Part shown: one piece after another, positions 1 through 10,887 of the stretch
Position numbering within the stretch: the first letter of the stretch is position 1
Layout of the letters: each line of letters opens with the position of its first letter
Source: Ligustrum vulgare
Taxonomy: Eukaryota; Streptophyta; Magnoliopsida; Lamiales; Oleaceae
DNA length: 64,000 bases
Direction: 5' to 3'
Assembly (NCBI GenBank): GCA_963555705.1
Contig: OY743183.1
Coordinates: forward strand, 26,943,932 to 27,007,931
Position numbers and translations under genes: made by a program
Notes under the pieces: generated by a model
Database searches by the model: none
What the model saw: only the letters and a program-made list of their open reading frames with translations
Told to the model about the DNA's origin: nothing

Positions 1-479
1 TGTTAATTGTCCTCAAGTTTTATTTTAAGATGTTCGGTTATCTTCATCAATCTTTTATTGCACAATTAATTCTGTAAAGGTCATCTCTTTGAGATTGTAC
101 TTGAAATAATTCTTGAAATCTCTCCCCAAAGGAGAAAATTCCTCTATAATAGAAGAAACTTTGAATGACTCGCTAAAGGTCACGTTTTCAATAAGATATC
201 TAGAAGAACTTGCAAATCTTGAATTTTTCTTATCACAGTTTTGGAAGCTATCATCTCGTAGTCAAGAAACTTTCCAACAATAAACTTCTTTGTGTCAGCG
301 TCCTCTATCTTATATTCTTTTCTAAGGACACCCACAATTCTTTTACAGATTCTATTGAACTATACACATTGTATTTTATGTTGTCTGATCCGTTTAGAAT
401 GTAGTTTTTGTACAAGAATTCCAAAGGCTTCCACATATCCAACGCAATTAGGGTGTGATTATTGTGCAATTATATTTAT
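1..479. other. No confident feature
   Basis: AT-rich DNA. The longest reading frames are about 65 codons and show no recognisable domain, so no gene is called. The right end may grade into the LTR-like repeat that follows. Confidence 0.5.
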
Positions 480-1110
480 TAATAAATAAATAAAAGGCAA
501 AGTAGAAGACTTACTTGAAATTAGAACAACCAAAACAAAGTGTATGAATATGCAAAGATAGATGGAGGCGAGAGTTCGACTCTCTTTTCTTAAGAAGTAA
601 TTATCCCGCCCAGGTACTAATAGTGTTATGAAAAGAATCTCCAAAATTAAAACAATCAACACTCAAACGAACAACAAATCTCGAGCATTTTGTATTCTCT
701 TTAATTGGAATGGACTTTTAAATAATGAAATGACTTTCAAAAGCGTTTATGAGATGCACAAATGAAAAGTGAATGGAAAAATCATGCTTAGAGGGTCCAA
801 TTTATAGTTGTTTAAGAGTTGTGGACGAAAAAACACGCCCCATAATCAACACATTCATGAACAGACGTATTTGTTAGAAGTGAGACATCACATGAATTTT
901 GCTTAAGGGTGCTCGAGCAGGTTTTTCGATATTACACTCGACAAACGCTCAAGGGGTCAACAAACTCTTTGAATTTTAAAAATAAAAATTAAATAAAACT
1001 TAAGTAATTATTTAATTTCTCCAAAATAAATATACACAAGCTAGTCCCATGACCCATGGCCTTGCACATGCGACCACAGCGCGCTTATGGTCTTTGGACT
1101 TAAACCCAGT
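480..1110 (-). repeat. LTR-like dispersed repeat, copy A
   Basis: Read on the minus strand this stretch parallels 50440-51215 (plus) block by block: a gggtcatggg-type start, an AT-rich block after ggagaaatt, a cluster of CGAG/GCTCAAG words, a ggggcgtgt block, a TATA-like CTATAAATTGG (797-807 on the minus strand), and a final block with a short GAGAGTCGAACTCTC hairpin. This architecture suggests a diverged LTR of unknown family. Boundaries are approximate and no target duplication was found. Confidence 0.4.
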
Positions 1111-1614
1111 ATGATCTAGGTCCCCCCCTTTAAAAAACTATTGATACCCATTTTGGACCAAACCCAAGTCTCAAATTTGAAGGTTATAACCTAGCCAATA
1201 TTTACTCTTTTTTCATACATGGAACAACTTAGTTTTGTCCACTTTATTTCAAATAACTTGTTTAAGCATTATCAATTTATCAATCAATTTCTTATTTATT
1301 CGAAAATGACTTTATGAATTCAAATACACCACGGTCATCTACCCAAAAATTACAATATATTCAACTCCTCACCATCACGAAACGAATATTGAGATTCACT
1401 CAAATATTTGATCAAAGTTGATACACTTGTCAACCATTTCCAGAAAAAGTCTATTCATAAGATTTAGAGGCATTCACCAACAAGCAAAAAAAGGTTTGTA
1501 GTACACTGATTATAAGAAACAAATTTGAATAGTCTTGACATATTGCACTAACATTCTTTTCATTTTCACTCTTTTCATTTTGGATAAATTAGTGCATCAC
1601 CGTGTGATGTACAG
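1111..1614. other. No confident feature
   Basis: No reading frame, terminal repeat or structured motif that I can support. Possibly older diverged repeat DNA. Confidence 0.4.
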
Positions 1615-1925
1615 ATTTGACCGGTTCGAATGTAATTACTTGAATGAAGGAAAAATATTTGTTACATTTGTATATATACACTAATTTCGGTAAGGAAATA
1701 GTCAATAATAAACATATTGTAATACAAAACCATGCAATTTTTTGACGAATCAATATCTACTGTTAAATTAGGTTTACGTTCTAGATATCATTTGTATGGT
1801 ATAACATTATATCTGACATTTTTTTGAGCAGTGCTTGAAGCTCATTGGCTCGAACCAAACATTGCTTCTACGTGATTGTTGTCTATCAGTTAACATATTA
1901 TTAACCCGATGTTGACGTAAAAAAT
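1615..1925 (-). repeat. Dispersed repeat, partner of 38305-38600
   Basis: The reverse complement matches 38305-38600 over about 300 bp. Shared blocks include GTTTGGTTCGAG, TAGATATTGATT and CAAATGTAATTACTTGAA, in the same order in both. Neither copy has a convincing coding frame, and the family is not identified. It may be part of an LTR or a non-autonomous element. It directly abuts the LTR-like unit at 1926. Confidence 0.5.
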
Positions 1926-2482
1926 TGTAGTTGATACATGGAAATTTTCTAGTCAACTTAGGTCAGTAAATTTGTTCAATTGAACAATAACAAAATGAAA
2001 GAAAACGGGAGAAAATGCTAGTGTTTTGAGAGTATAGTAATGGCTCTTGATTCTCAAGATTTGAATGAATTAAAATACTGTAAACCCTTCTATTTATAGA
2101 TGATTTTTAATGTTTACTGTAACTAAATATAGATATTTTCACATTAATCTATACAAACAATGATTATAACTTGTTGTATAAGCATTAACCATGCCTTGGT
2201 GGGCCTCTTGTGTAAGGTCAATATTCGTTTCCTTAAGCAAGGCCTTCCTTATTCTCTTTATGCATTGAGGTCGGTATTTTACCGACTTCATGGATATTCA
2301 GGTGGATGAGTTCATGTTAGCTCGGAGATCGGAGTCCAGGATGGAGAATAAGGCCTAAGGCCTAAGTAGAAGATCTGATATAGGTCAATCCCACCTTATT
2401 TGGAGACCTTCTAATATAAGTCTAATCCATTCCATATGATGAAAATCGAAATGGGCCTTGGGCCTATTTAAATGTATCAACA
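1926..2482 (-). mobile_element. Candidate solo LTR (557 bp)
   Basis: On the plus strand the unit starts TGTAGTTGATACAT and ends ATGTATCAACA, giving a TG...CA unit with short inverted ends. On the minus strand it carries a TATA-box-like TATAAATA (2091-2098) followed by AT-rich leader-like DNA, as a gypsy-type LTR would. Expected 5-bp flanking repeats do not match (AAAAT versus ACCTG), so it may be part of a rearranged element rather than a true solo LTR. Confidence 0.45.
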
Positions 2483-2531
2483 ACCTGACAAAAATAAAAA
2501 AAATGAATCAAAATGGAGATTTAATGCATAC

Positions 2532-3350
2532 TGATAAGTGTGTTTTACACGCTTACTTATATATCTAAATTAGAACAATTTATTTTCATTCTTGAATAAA
2601 TTCTACATAACTTCTTTCTATTTTATTACATTGTAGAAATATTCCCAAATTTATGGGAATGAAGCAATGGAGTGAAATAATGTACAATTGGAAGGCGTTT
2701 GGAGCAAAAATTGGACATGGTGAACGTGGATGTTGTCAACTGGAAATTCCAAGAGGAGCTAATTAGAAGAAATCAAACTTAGAGAGCTTAATTGAAGATA
2801 GATTGAAGTTTAGAAGAAGAATTGAAGTGATTTTAAAGTTCTAGGACTAAATTGTTGAAATCAGAAGATGAAGGACTCACGTGAAAATAAAGTTCAGGGA
2901 CATACTTAAGCATACTGAAAAAGATGGAAATTGCACTGGAAGAAGTGAACTGAGTGGCCATGCCAAACCTACCAGGTGGCCACGCATTCTGGCATGAATT
3001 CAACAGATCCATTTTTGAATAGCTTGCATGGCCACCATTTCTCCAATTGCATGACTGTGTAGTTGTCTAGCCCAACGAGAAAAAGACCATGCGCGATTTC
3101 AAGTTTGGTTTTACCTAGGTTTCTTTACAATCTATATATACAATCTATCATGCACGTAGAGGGGACCTTTGCACACATATTCAATAGGTCAAATTCATCA
3201 TCATACTTTGGACTTTGGAGATTGTTTAAGTTAATTGAAGGCAAAAGCGCGAGGATTGAAGATCAACATGTGGAGGCTACTTCTTGGTGCAAAAGTTCTT
3301 TCACTTGTTTATTTGATATAATCATGATGTTGTTCTTTATTATTATTCAT
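2532..3350 (+). repeat. Possible LTR fragment starting TGATAAGTGTG
   Basis: Begins TGATAAGTGTGTTTTACACG, a TG-start with a short imperfect inverted repeat (GTGTGTTTTACAC), followed by AT-rich then mixed sequence of a kind common in plant gypsy LTRs. I cannot find a CA end or a target duplication. The right end runs into the copia LTR region, which may have truncated it. The frame from 3063 starts at TTG and has no domain, so it is not called. Confidence 0.25.
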
Positions 3351-3356
3351 GTTTTC

Positions 3357-3384
3357 AAAACCAAAACCAAAACCAAAACCAAAA
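3357..3384. repeat. (CAAAAC)n simple repeat
   Basis: Four to five tandem copies of a CCAAAA hexamer, directly visible. They lie at the presumed 3' edge of the minus-strand copia LTR. Confidence 0.9.
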
Positions 3385-3585
3385 TCACAAACAAAACCAC
3401 AAAGAACTCAAGGTTTAACACAAAGAAACTTCAAACTTTATTAATCAAAGATAAAGAATATAAACTCAAAGTTTTATACAAAACAAAAACAAATCTGAAA
3501 ACTCAAACTCTGTAAATCTCGCCCAAATTACAACACAGTGATCCACAAAATATTTACAGAATACTAACTGCAAATCTACTGAGAA

Positions 3586-3642
<57 letters not shown>

Positions 3643-3929
3643 GAAGCACGCAGAGAGGAGAGGAAAAGTCGAAGAAGCCAGATTGAATATCAATCCTTAT
3701 CAACTGAATAGACACTTCAAATCACTTCATAAGACCCAACAGCAGGGATTAAATGGTTTTTTAACCAGCTGGGCTAATGACTTGGATTTAAGGAGTTATG
3801 CCACTTCAAATTCAAATGGGCCAGTATCATATTTAGAATGAGACTCAATTCTTCAAACTAGATCAGGATTTAACTTTTGTGGGGCTTCTCCATTTGGGCT
3901 GCAAGCATGATTGTTCCAATTGCACTACA
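3360..3929 (-). repeat. Copia LTR (3' LTR of remnant 1)
   Basis: On the minus strand a purine-rich tract GAGGTGGAGATT is followed at 3929 by TGTAGTGCAATT, the expected polypurine tract plus TG start of a 3' LTR, shortly after the RNase H stop. The LTR contains a GA/CT microsatellite. The 3' limit is approximate because no clear CA end or flanking duplication was found. Confidence 0.55.
3590..3632. repeat. (GA)n microsatellite
   Basis: About 21 uninterrupted AG dinucleotides, followed by a short (ACAG) run. The poly-SL reading frame on the minus strand is a product of this repeat. Confidence 0.97.
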
Positions 3930-3981
3930 AATCTCCACCTCAATTGGATCAGCAGAACTTGTTAAGATACACACAACAATA

Positions 3982-4830
3982 TCAAAATTCTACTAAGTTT
4001 AAAAATGATAAAGCATCTTTTAACTTAGATATAAGAATCACCTTTGTTCCAACATCTACAGGATTTAACTGGGTAGGTATTTTAACAAGTTTAACAATAC
4101 CTTTTTTAGTGATATCTCTAATGAAATAAAATTTCACATCAATGTGTTTTGATCTATTATTAAATACAGGATTCTTACACAAAAATAAAGCACTAAGACT
4201 ATCAGTGCATATTTCAGTTTCAGAATTAGCAATGCAGCAATTTCACTAAGTGATTTTTAAGCCACATACATTCTTTTATAGCATATGTGGCTGCAATATA
4301 TTCAACCTTAGTTGAAGATAATGCAACCAATTTCTGCAACTGAGCTTTCTAACTAATGCAAGAACCATTTAAAGTAAAAAAAAAAAAAAAAGTATGCAGA
4401 AGTAGATTTTCTATTATCAACATTGCTAGCAAAGTCTAAGTCTCCAAAACCTTGTAGTTTAAAATCATTTTTGGACTTAGAAAACATCAAACTGAGTTTG
4501 GTAGATTCTTTATGATACTTAAACAAAAATTTCATGGCTTCCCATTGCAATTCACCAGGATTACTCATAAATTTGCTTAATACACAAACAGTAAATGCAA
4601 TGTCTAGCCTAGTACAAACCATAAGATACATAACAAACCCTACAGCATTAGAATAAGGCACCTTATGCATTCTAAGTTCTTCTTCATTAGTTTTAGGTAA
4701 TTGATCAATGGATAGTTTAAAAGGAGCAGGCAAAGGTAATTAAACAGATTTAGAATCACACGGATTGAACTTTTTCAAAAATTTTCAATGTAATGCTTTT
4801 GATTCATAAACAATTTTCCAAATTCCTTAT
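3982..4830 (-). pseudogene. Copia RT C-terminus and RNase H, broken
   Basis: The minus-strand translation shows a YIEKFLKKFN-type segment (RT end), then FKLSIDQLPKTNEEE, a VPYSNAVGFVMYLMVCTR segment, FMSNPGELQWEA and a DNRKSTSAYFFF segment, then LSSTKVEYIAA and KHIDVKFYFIRD. These are the standard blocks of a copia RT thumb and RNase H in the right order. The reading frame is interrupted by stops and frame changes between 4183 and 4352 and near 4735. RNase H would act in reverse transcription inside the virus-like particle; this copy cannot make it. Confidence 0.8.
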
Positions 4831-4839
4831 TTCTAAATA

Positions 4840-5020
4840 TGTCCATATCTAACAAAGTCAGGTTCTTCATATCTGAATGGAGGTCTTGTACCTCTTCTAG
4901 TTCTATCCCTAGCAAGCTGATAGTTACTAAGATTGAAATCATTTACAGTTTCAGTTTTAGGAATAGAAATAGAAGACTCAAGTTCAGTATCATCAATGGG
5001 AGACTGTGGGTGTTGCTCTA
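4840..5020 (-). pseudogene. Copia integrase-RT linker fragment
   Basis: On the minus strand a serine/proline/aspartate-rich stretch is followed by RDRTRRGTRPPFRYEE, the basic R-R-x-x-x-P-P-x-R-Y block found in copia polyproteins just before RT. It joins almost directly to the RT end at about 4830, so roughly the whole catalytic core is absent. Confidence 0.6.
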
Positions 5021-5399
5021 CCTAAAACTAAGTATGGGGCTAATCATTCTCTTCAAAAATTTAGAAGAGGTGGTTGGGTTTGAAAATCTGGAGTTAGAAG
5101 AGGTAATCTAGCTTAAGAGAAAAGAAATAGAGGGAGTGAGCAAGAAGTTGAAAAGATCGAGGGAGGTGAAGAGAAGAGCCTCGTTGTTGGATATGATGAG
5201 GTTGTGATGATCCATCATGAGTACAAGGATCCATACCTTGTACCTTATGAAACTAACATTTCCTTCTCCCACTTTATTTGATTATTTTTGCAAGTTGAAA
5301 ATAATTGGAAGCTTGAGCCACATCACATATGGCCAGTGAAGCTCACATCTTGATCCATCTATGTAATTCAAGTAATTGGTTCAATGGGTTGGTCCAATG
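5021..5399. other. No confident feature
   Basis: No domain or repeat boundary that I can support between the two copia remnants. Confidence 0.4.
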
Positions 5400-5600
5400 G
5401 CATGGAAGCAAAGGATTTCCGTTTGATCTAGGAGGTTCAATGAAACATCATGAACAAAGCTATGATTCAAGACGAATCATCTTGAAAAAGGAGGGAATGA
5501 TCAGAATCATAGCGAGCTTGATAGAAAGACCAATAACTTAGGTCAAACAAGAGGTCAAGTCAAGAAACGTGCCAAGAACCAAGTTGGAAATCAAGAAATC
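5400..5600 (+). pseudogene. Possible gypsy pol C-terminal scrap
   Basis: After one frame change, the plus strand reads GGNDQNHSELD followed by a basic stretch (GQTRGQVKKRAKNQ). This resembles the EGGND tail and basic extension found at the end of many plant gypsy polyproteins (compare 12520-12790). It is short and broken, with no LTR start identified next to it. Weak assignment. Confidence 0.25.
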
Positions 5601-5689
5601 AAGAAGTGGTAGAAAGTATAACTACGCAGCCGCATGTAGTTGAGTTAGACAATTTGGTTTATGTTAATCGTGGTTTCGTCCATATTCCA

Positions 5690-6543
5690 GCAATAAACTT
5701 GATGTTCATTCAAAGGATTACATATTCCTTGGTTATGACACAAAACATATATTTTCCCACATTCCTCAAACACAAATTCTTCTTCCTTTTCCTCCAATAT
5801 TGACACCTACTCCTCTTCTATTCCGACATCTTACCCTATTACTCTACCAACCTTGGCCATTCCACAATCCACTCTCCCTCATCACCAATCCTTTGAAAAT
5901 TCCAAATTGCCGAGGATATCTCACCTTCGACAGTTTTTGTCTCTACCAAATAGTCCTTTGGTTCGCCACCTTCTTCTCATGTCGAACTAGCAACCAACAA
6001 CCTTGCTGAATCCCTTGAGCCATTATCGAGCCTCGGCCCTTCAATTCCCCTTACCTCCTTTAATTCTCATCCTATGCTCACTTGTGCAAAGAATAACATC
6101 TTTTGTCCAAAACATCTGCACAACACCTCTTCCCAACATCCCCTTCCCTAGTCTCTTGAACCAACCTATGTCACTCAAGCATTAAAATCATCACATTGGC
6201 GTAATGCCATGGCCTAAGAACTTAATGCCTTGGTGAATAATCAAACATGGACTCTTGTATCTCTTCCACCCAATGTCCTAATAGTTGGTTGTAAATGTTC
6301 GTATCAAAAGAAATCCAGATGGTACCATTTCACGTTACAAAGCATGACTTGTGGCCAAAGGGTTTCATCAAAGACCTAGAATTGACTTCCATGAGACTTT
6401 CAGCCCCATGGTAAAACCAACTACCATCCAAATCTTTCTCACCCTATCCCTTCAATACAATTAGCTGGTGCATCAACTAGACGTCAACAATGCCTTTCTT
6501 CAAGGCACATTGACTGACACAGTATATATGTCCCATCCACCTA
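5690..6543 (+). pseudogene. Copia integrase end and RT N-terminus, broken
   Basis: LDVHSKDYIFLGYD (about 5698) matches the ...CVFLGY block near the end of copia integrase. A proline/serine-rich linker follows. HWRNAMA and LVNNQTWTL (about 6195-6260) match the conserved start of RT (W..AM..E..AL..N.TW.L). Further on, blocks equivalent to YKARLVAKGF and the FSPMVK..T region are readable in shifting frames. Several stops and frameshifts make it non-functional. The gypsy insertion falls just after the VYMSQPP-type block. Confidence 0.75.
6539..6543. repeat. Target-site duplication of the gypsy element (partner 13414-13418)
   Basis: ACCTA on the left and ACCTG on the right. Without the insert, the copia frame reads straight through the ...PPGF block, which indicates ACCTG was the original and the left copy has one transition. 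The 5-bp length suits a Ty3/gypsy integrase. Confidence 0.8.
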
Positions 6544-6797
6544 TGATGTGATCCAGGATGATATGATCCAGACCACGAATACAAGCCCGCACAAAGATCC
6601 TTTGATAATCAAAGGAGGACCGATGACCCAATTGCAAAGAAAAAGGCCAACGAAGCAATGGACAAGCTAGTGCAAGAAACAATGGCAAAAACAATGTTCG
6701 TGTCATCAAAAGAAGCAAGTTCCATGTTGGGGCCGAGCCAAAACGATGAGTGGATCAACCTCATTAATGCGTCGAAGAAAATTGTGAAACTTCAATG

Positions 6798-7032
6798 TTA
6801 CGGCCGTAACATATATTTTCTCACGGCCGTAACCAGCGCACTGCTTAAATTGATATTGTAAGGAATAAAGGATTACGGCCGTAAGGGCTGAAGTTCACGG
6901 CCGTAAAAGAGTCACTGCTCAAAAACCGGAATTTGGATTTTTTGACTTACGGCCGTAAGGAAATACATCACGGCCATAAATGTGGATCAGTAACAAGGTT
7001 ACGGCCAAAAAGGAATTAGTCACGGCCGTAAA
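6798..7032. repeat. Array of eight TTACGGCCGTAA palindromes (5' LTR)
   Basis: Eight copies of a 12-bp near-palindrome. They alternate TTACGG- and TCACGG-type left halves, forming four pairs: 6798, 6822, 6872, 6895, 6952, 6970, 6999 and 7019 (starts approximate). Two copies are degraded (CGGCCATAAA and CGGCCAAAAA). Each carries two CpG sites around a GGCC core. They lie upstream of the TATA-like box, so they could be binding sites or methylation targets in U3; that role is inference. Confidence 0.9.
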
Positions 7033-7126
7033 GTCTATACGCGTAATTTTAGGGTTTTATTTATTTCCTTATTTTAGCTAGTTGTTTCCTAATTTAATTA
7101 AAACTCTTAAGCTAGGTTTTTGACCC

Positions 7127-7134
7127 TATTTATA
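7127..7134 (+). promoter_or_regulatory. TATA-like box in the 5' LTR
   Basis: CCTATTTATAGGG, about 95 bp downstream of the palindrome array and 85-90 bp before an AATAAA. The position is right for the U3/R boundary. The 3' LTR has the same box at 13108-13115. Confidence 0.5.
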
Positions 7135-7434
7135 GGGATGTAATTTTCATTATTAAACACACAACTTTGATATTATTATTGAGAGGAAATTTGCTTTCAA
7201 AACCTTATTCTTTATTGAATAAAATTCGAACTTGCGAGTTATTCTTGTTTGTTCAAATCTTAGGTGAGATTTATTTTCATTGTGATTAAGAGGTCAGCAT
7301 ATCAATCGATTGTGTTGGTTGCTTGGTTCAATTAATTTGAATCAATCTCGAAATCGTGATTCTTTGGCGTTCTTGGGTCGATTCCAATAATTTGTGGGTT
7401 GCGTAGCTACAATTGCTACATGGTTTGCATCATC

Positions 7435-7446
7435 TGGTATCAGAGC
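7435..7446 (+). other. Primer-binding site, initiator Met tRNA
   Basis: TGGTATCAGAGC, two bases after the 5' LTR end. It is the standard sequence complementary to the 3' end of plant initiator-methionine tRNA, used to prime minus-strand DNA synthesis. Confidence 0.93.
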
Positions 7447-8007
7447 TTTGGCTCCAAAAATCAATTTTATATCTTTATTTTGTTTCTTGAGTTTTTTAAT
7501 CTTGTTCTTCGTGTTCTTCAAGTTCTTGAGTCTTCAATCCAAAAAAAGCGTCACAAAAAATTCAAAAGTCGTTATTTCCTTTGTTTGGTATCCCAATTAA
7601 ATTTTGTTTGTTTCGTAATTCTCGTGGTTGAATTTTCGAGAAAATTAAAAAAGAAAAAAAAAACGAAAATTCCAAGTCCAATTAAAAAAGTTATTATTTG
7701 ATTTCAAGAAATACTTTCTTGAAACAATCCTTAGTTCCCATAAAAGTGTCAAGTCCTTTATAGAGTCAGATTACATTCTTTCAAGGTCTTCTTTGATTTT
7801 TCCAACAAGTTGATAACTTCTCACTCGCATTCGGTTTGATTCATTCAAGTTTAAACTTGTTTGAGTTCGGATTCGTTCTTTGAAGTAATTGGGGTGAAAG
7901 TCATTGAGTGGAAAAAGGCTACGTGGTTAGATCAATAGAGGGAAAAAGCCAAAATTGAGTGATACACGAGCGAAATACACGTGAGGCATATAATATTTAG
8001 TTTTAGG

Positions 8008-9065
8008 ATGTCTAAACAATCTTCTACTACAAAAAATAATGATCGAGCCAACATGACAGATGAGATGGTACAACGGTTTGAGCGGTTGTTTGGGGATGTG
8101 TTAGGTAGGTTAGAAAGGCTTGAGCAACCTCGAAAAGTGCCTAATGCCCGCATGCAAGGTGGGCGAGGTCGTAGAGTAGAGGGGGTTGATGAGAATGAAG
8201 AAGATAGTGATTTTGACGATGGGGCAATTGTGGATAGAGGAGTTAGACATGGAAGGAGGGATAGAGATCTTGGTGGCGATAGAATGGATGGTAGTATGAG
8301 CAACATCAAAATGACAATTCCGTCATTCAAGGGTAGGAGTGATCCGGAAGCATACCTAGAATGGGAAAAGAAGATGGAATTAATTTTCAATTGCTATACT
8401 TATTCAGAAGAGAAAAAGGTTAAGGTATCTGTACTTGAATTCTCCGATTACGCTATTACTTAGTGGGATCAATTGGTGACTTCTAGGAGGAATCGCGAGA
8501 GGCCCATTAGTACTTGGGATGAATTAAAAGCTATCATGAGAAAGAGGTTCGTTCCTAGTCATTACCATCGGGAGCTTCATCAAAGATTACAAAGTCTATA
8601 CCAAGGATCAAAGAGTGTGGAGGATTATCATAAGGAGAAGGAGATGGAGATGTTGATAATTAGAGCTAATGTAGATGAGGATAGGGAGGCTACGATGGCT
8701 CGGTTTTTTAATGGGTTGAATAGGGATATAGCTAATGTGGTTGAACTACAACATTATTTGGAGATAGAAGATATGTTGCACATGGCTATAAAGGTGGAGA
8801 AGCAATTAAAGAAAAAGGGAACAACAAGGTATCAATCCGGTTCTAATTCTTCTTGGAAGCCGAAGTGGGAAAATAAAGGAGTGGGGCTTTTTCTAAAGGG
8901 AAGTTTGAGGCACCAAAGGGGAAGTTTGAGGCACCAAAAGGGAAAGAGGAACATGCTAACAAACTCGCACCTAAAGGGGAACCTCAACCATCTAGGAGTA
9001 GAGACATTCAATGCTTCAAATGTTTGGGGAGAGGACATGTGGCATCTCAATGTCCTAATAGGCGA
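8008..9065 (+). pseudogene. gag: gag (capsid/nucleocapsid) of the gypsy element, broken
   Basis: The ATG at 8008 is the best start; upstream in-frame codons are non-ATG. The N-terminus is charged, then comes the retrotransposon gag core (MTIPSFKGRSDPEAYLEWEK through [15 protein letters not shown] and [20 protein letters not shown]), and a CCHC zinc knuckle [14 protein letters not shown] (9012-9053). Breaks: a TAG at 8461-8463 where the family has Trp (TGG), and a 1-bp loss near 8900 just before two tandem ~20-bp repeats. Gag would form the particle. A related gag, similarly broken, is at 60242-62477 on the minus strand. Confidence 0.9.
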
Positions 9066-9850
9066 GTCATACTTGTGCGAAAGGATGGAACCATGGAGAG
9101 TGATAGTGAGGAAGAGGATTACAGCGATATGCCGGCGTTGGAGGAAGTATGTGATGATGAGGATGTGTTATCCGGGGAGCATGGCGAGTTATTAGTGGCA
9201 AGGCGAGCTCTTAGTGCTCAAATCAACACGGATGATTTGGAACAACAACGGGAGAACATATTCCATACACGATGTCGCATTAATAACAAGGTATGTAGTA
9301 TGATTATTGATGGTGGTAGTTGCACTAACATCGCTAGTACTATGCTCGTTGAAAAATTAGGATTACCTTTGTTAAAACATCCTAAACCTTATAGGCTTCA
9401 ATGGTTAAATGATAGTGGAGAAATTAAGGTGAATAGGAGGGTGTTGGTGAGTTTTTCTATTGGTAGCTATGTGGATGATGTTATGTGTGATGTGGTTCGT
9501 ATGCATGCCGGACACATTTTGTTGGGTAGACCTTGGCAATATGATAGGAAGGTGATGCATGATGGGTATAAAAATAGGTATAGCTTTACCAAATGGGGAA
9601 AAATCATTACACTTGCACCATTGACGCCGTCACAAGTGTATGAAGATCAAATAAAGTTGAAAAATGATGAAGAGAAAAGAGTGAGGGAAAATGAGAGAAA
9701 GAGAGTTGAGGCCACGACCTCAGAAAAAGGAGAGGAAAAGAGAATTGGAGCCACGACTCTAGAAAAAGGAGAGGCGAGAGAAAAAATAAGTGTTGGGGTA
9801 CATACCTCAAAAAAAGGAGAGGGAGTGAAGAGTGCCAGAAAAGAAAAAAA
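9066..9850 (+). pseudogene. Aspartic protease region of the gypsy element
   Basis: Continues in the knuckle frame. The active-site block is MIIDGGSCTN (DGGS at 9309-9320; DTG/DSG-type in other retropepsins), followed by HILLGRPW, the second conserved strand. After the protease comes a Lys/Glu-rich stretch with three imperfect repeats of ATTSEKGE. The frame ends in TGA at 9852-9854 in an A-rich run; RT continues in another frame, so a 1-bp indel lies near 9840-9850. Whether that was once a programmed shift cannot be told from one copy. Confidence 0.88.
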
Positions 9851-10887
9851 ATGAGTTTCTACGCAAAAAGGAGTGAAGTCAAGAAAGCATTTATGGAAAA
9901 ACGACCAATGGTCCTTTTATTGTACAAGGATTCATTCCTTGCCTTTGATGAAACTAACGAATCCCTCCCTAGTTTGGCTATTTCTTTATTGCAGGAGTTC
10001 GAGGATGTGTTTCCAGATGACATACCTAGTGGGTTACCACCCATTCGAGGTATTGAGCATCAGATTGATTTTGTACCTGGAGCAGTCATTCCAAACTGTC
10101 CAGCTTATAGGAGTAATCCCGAGGAGACGAAGGAGCTTCAAAAGCAAGTGGAGGAATTGATGAGTAAGGGGTACATAAGGGAGAGCATGAGCCCTTGTGC
10201 TGTACCTGTATTGCTTGTACCTAAAAAGGACGGGACTTGGAGAATGTGTGTTGATTGTAGGGCCATCAATAACATAACGGTAAAGTATCGTCATCCTATT
10301 CCTAGGTTAGATGATATGTTGGACGAATTGCATGGCTCTAATATATTTAGTAAATTAACCTTAAGAGTGGTTATCATCAAATTCGAATGAAAGAAGGGGA
10401 TGAGTGGAAAACTGCTTTTAAAACTAAGTATGGCATGTATGAATGGTTAGTAATGCCTTTTGGACTTACTAATGCACCTAGCACATTTATGCGTTTAATG
10501 AATCATGTTTTACGTGCATTTATAGGTAAATTCGTTGTAGTTTACTTCGATGATATCTTGATATATAGTAAAACTTTGAATGAGCATGTGGAGCATGTTA
10601 GGTGTGTGCTTGGGGTTTTGAGGCAAGAACAACTTTTTGCTAATTTTAAAAAGTGTAATTTTTGCATGGAGAAAGTTGTGTTTCTTGGCTATGTGGTTAG
10701 TGCTAAAGGGATAGAAGTAGATGAAGAGAAAGTCAAAGCTATTAAAGAATGGCCAACACCTAAAAGCATAACTGAGGTTAGGAGTTTTCATGGCTTGGTT
10801 AGTTTTTATAGGCGCTTTGTTAAAGATTTTAGCACGATTGTTGCACCACTCACAGAAATTGTCAAAAAGAGTGTAGGATTTAAATGA
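9851..10887 (+). pseudogene. Reverse transcriptase of the gypsy element
   Basis: Readable blocks in order: EDVFPDDIPSGLPP, RGIEHQIDF, YIRESMSPCAVPVLLVPKKD, WRMCVDCRAIN, then after a 1-bp loss near 10365 [20 protein letters not shown], and [11 protein letters not shown] with the YFDD catalytic box at 10543-10554. [17 protein letters not shown] and the connection domain follow. The frame closes at TGA 10885-10887, where the family has Trp (TGG). RT would copy the element RNA in the particle; this copy cannot be made whole. Confidence 0.92.

Larger units (their letters stand above)
3360..5020 (-). mobile_element. Ty1/copia remnant 1, RT core deleted
   Basis: Minus-strand order from high to low coordinate: the variable linker that precedes RT, then directly the C-terminal end of RT, then RNase H, a purine-rich tract and an LTR. 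The integrase side and the catalytic RT core are missing. The right limit is where the linker becomes unrecognisable (about 5020). No left-hand partner LTR is seen, so this is a truncated copy. The family assignment rests on the pol remnants described separately. Confidence 0.75.
6544..7432 (+). repeat. 5' LTR of the gypsy element (889 bp)
   Basis: Begins TGATGTGATCC and ends TTTGCATCA. It matches 12538-13413 throughout. Relative to the 3' LTR it has an extra ~15-bp near-duplicate of its first bases (TGATGTGATCCAGGA then TGATATGATCCAG) and a 1-bp deletion in the region that encodes the pol tail in the 3' copy. It contains the palindrome array (6798-7032), a TATA-like box (7127-7134) and an AATAAA (7218-7223). 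Confidence 0.95.

Noticed and set aside
3063..3515. 150-codon open frame
   Set aside because: Starts at a TTG, crosses a CCAAAA repeat, has no domain and lies in LTR-like sequence.
3466..3693. Minus-strand frame with a long SL repeat
   Set aside because: A translation of the GA/CT microsatellite.
8832..9050. Minus-strand frame over gag repeats
   Set aside because: Shadow of the gag coding strand with no own features.
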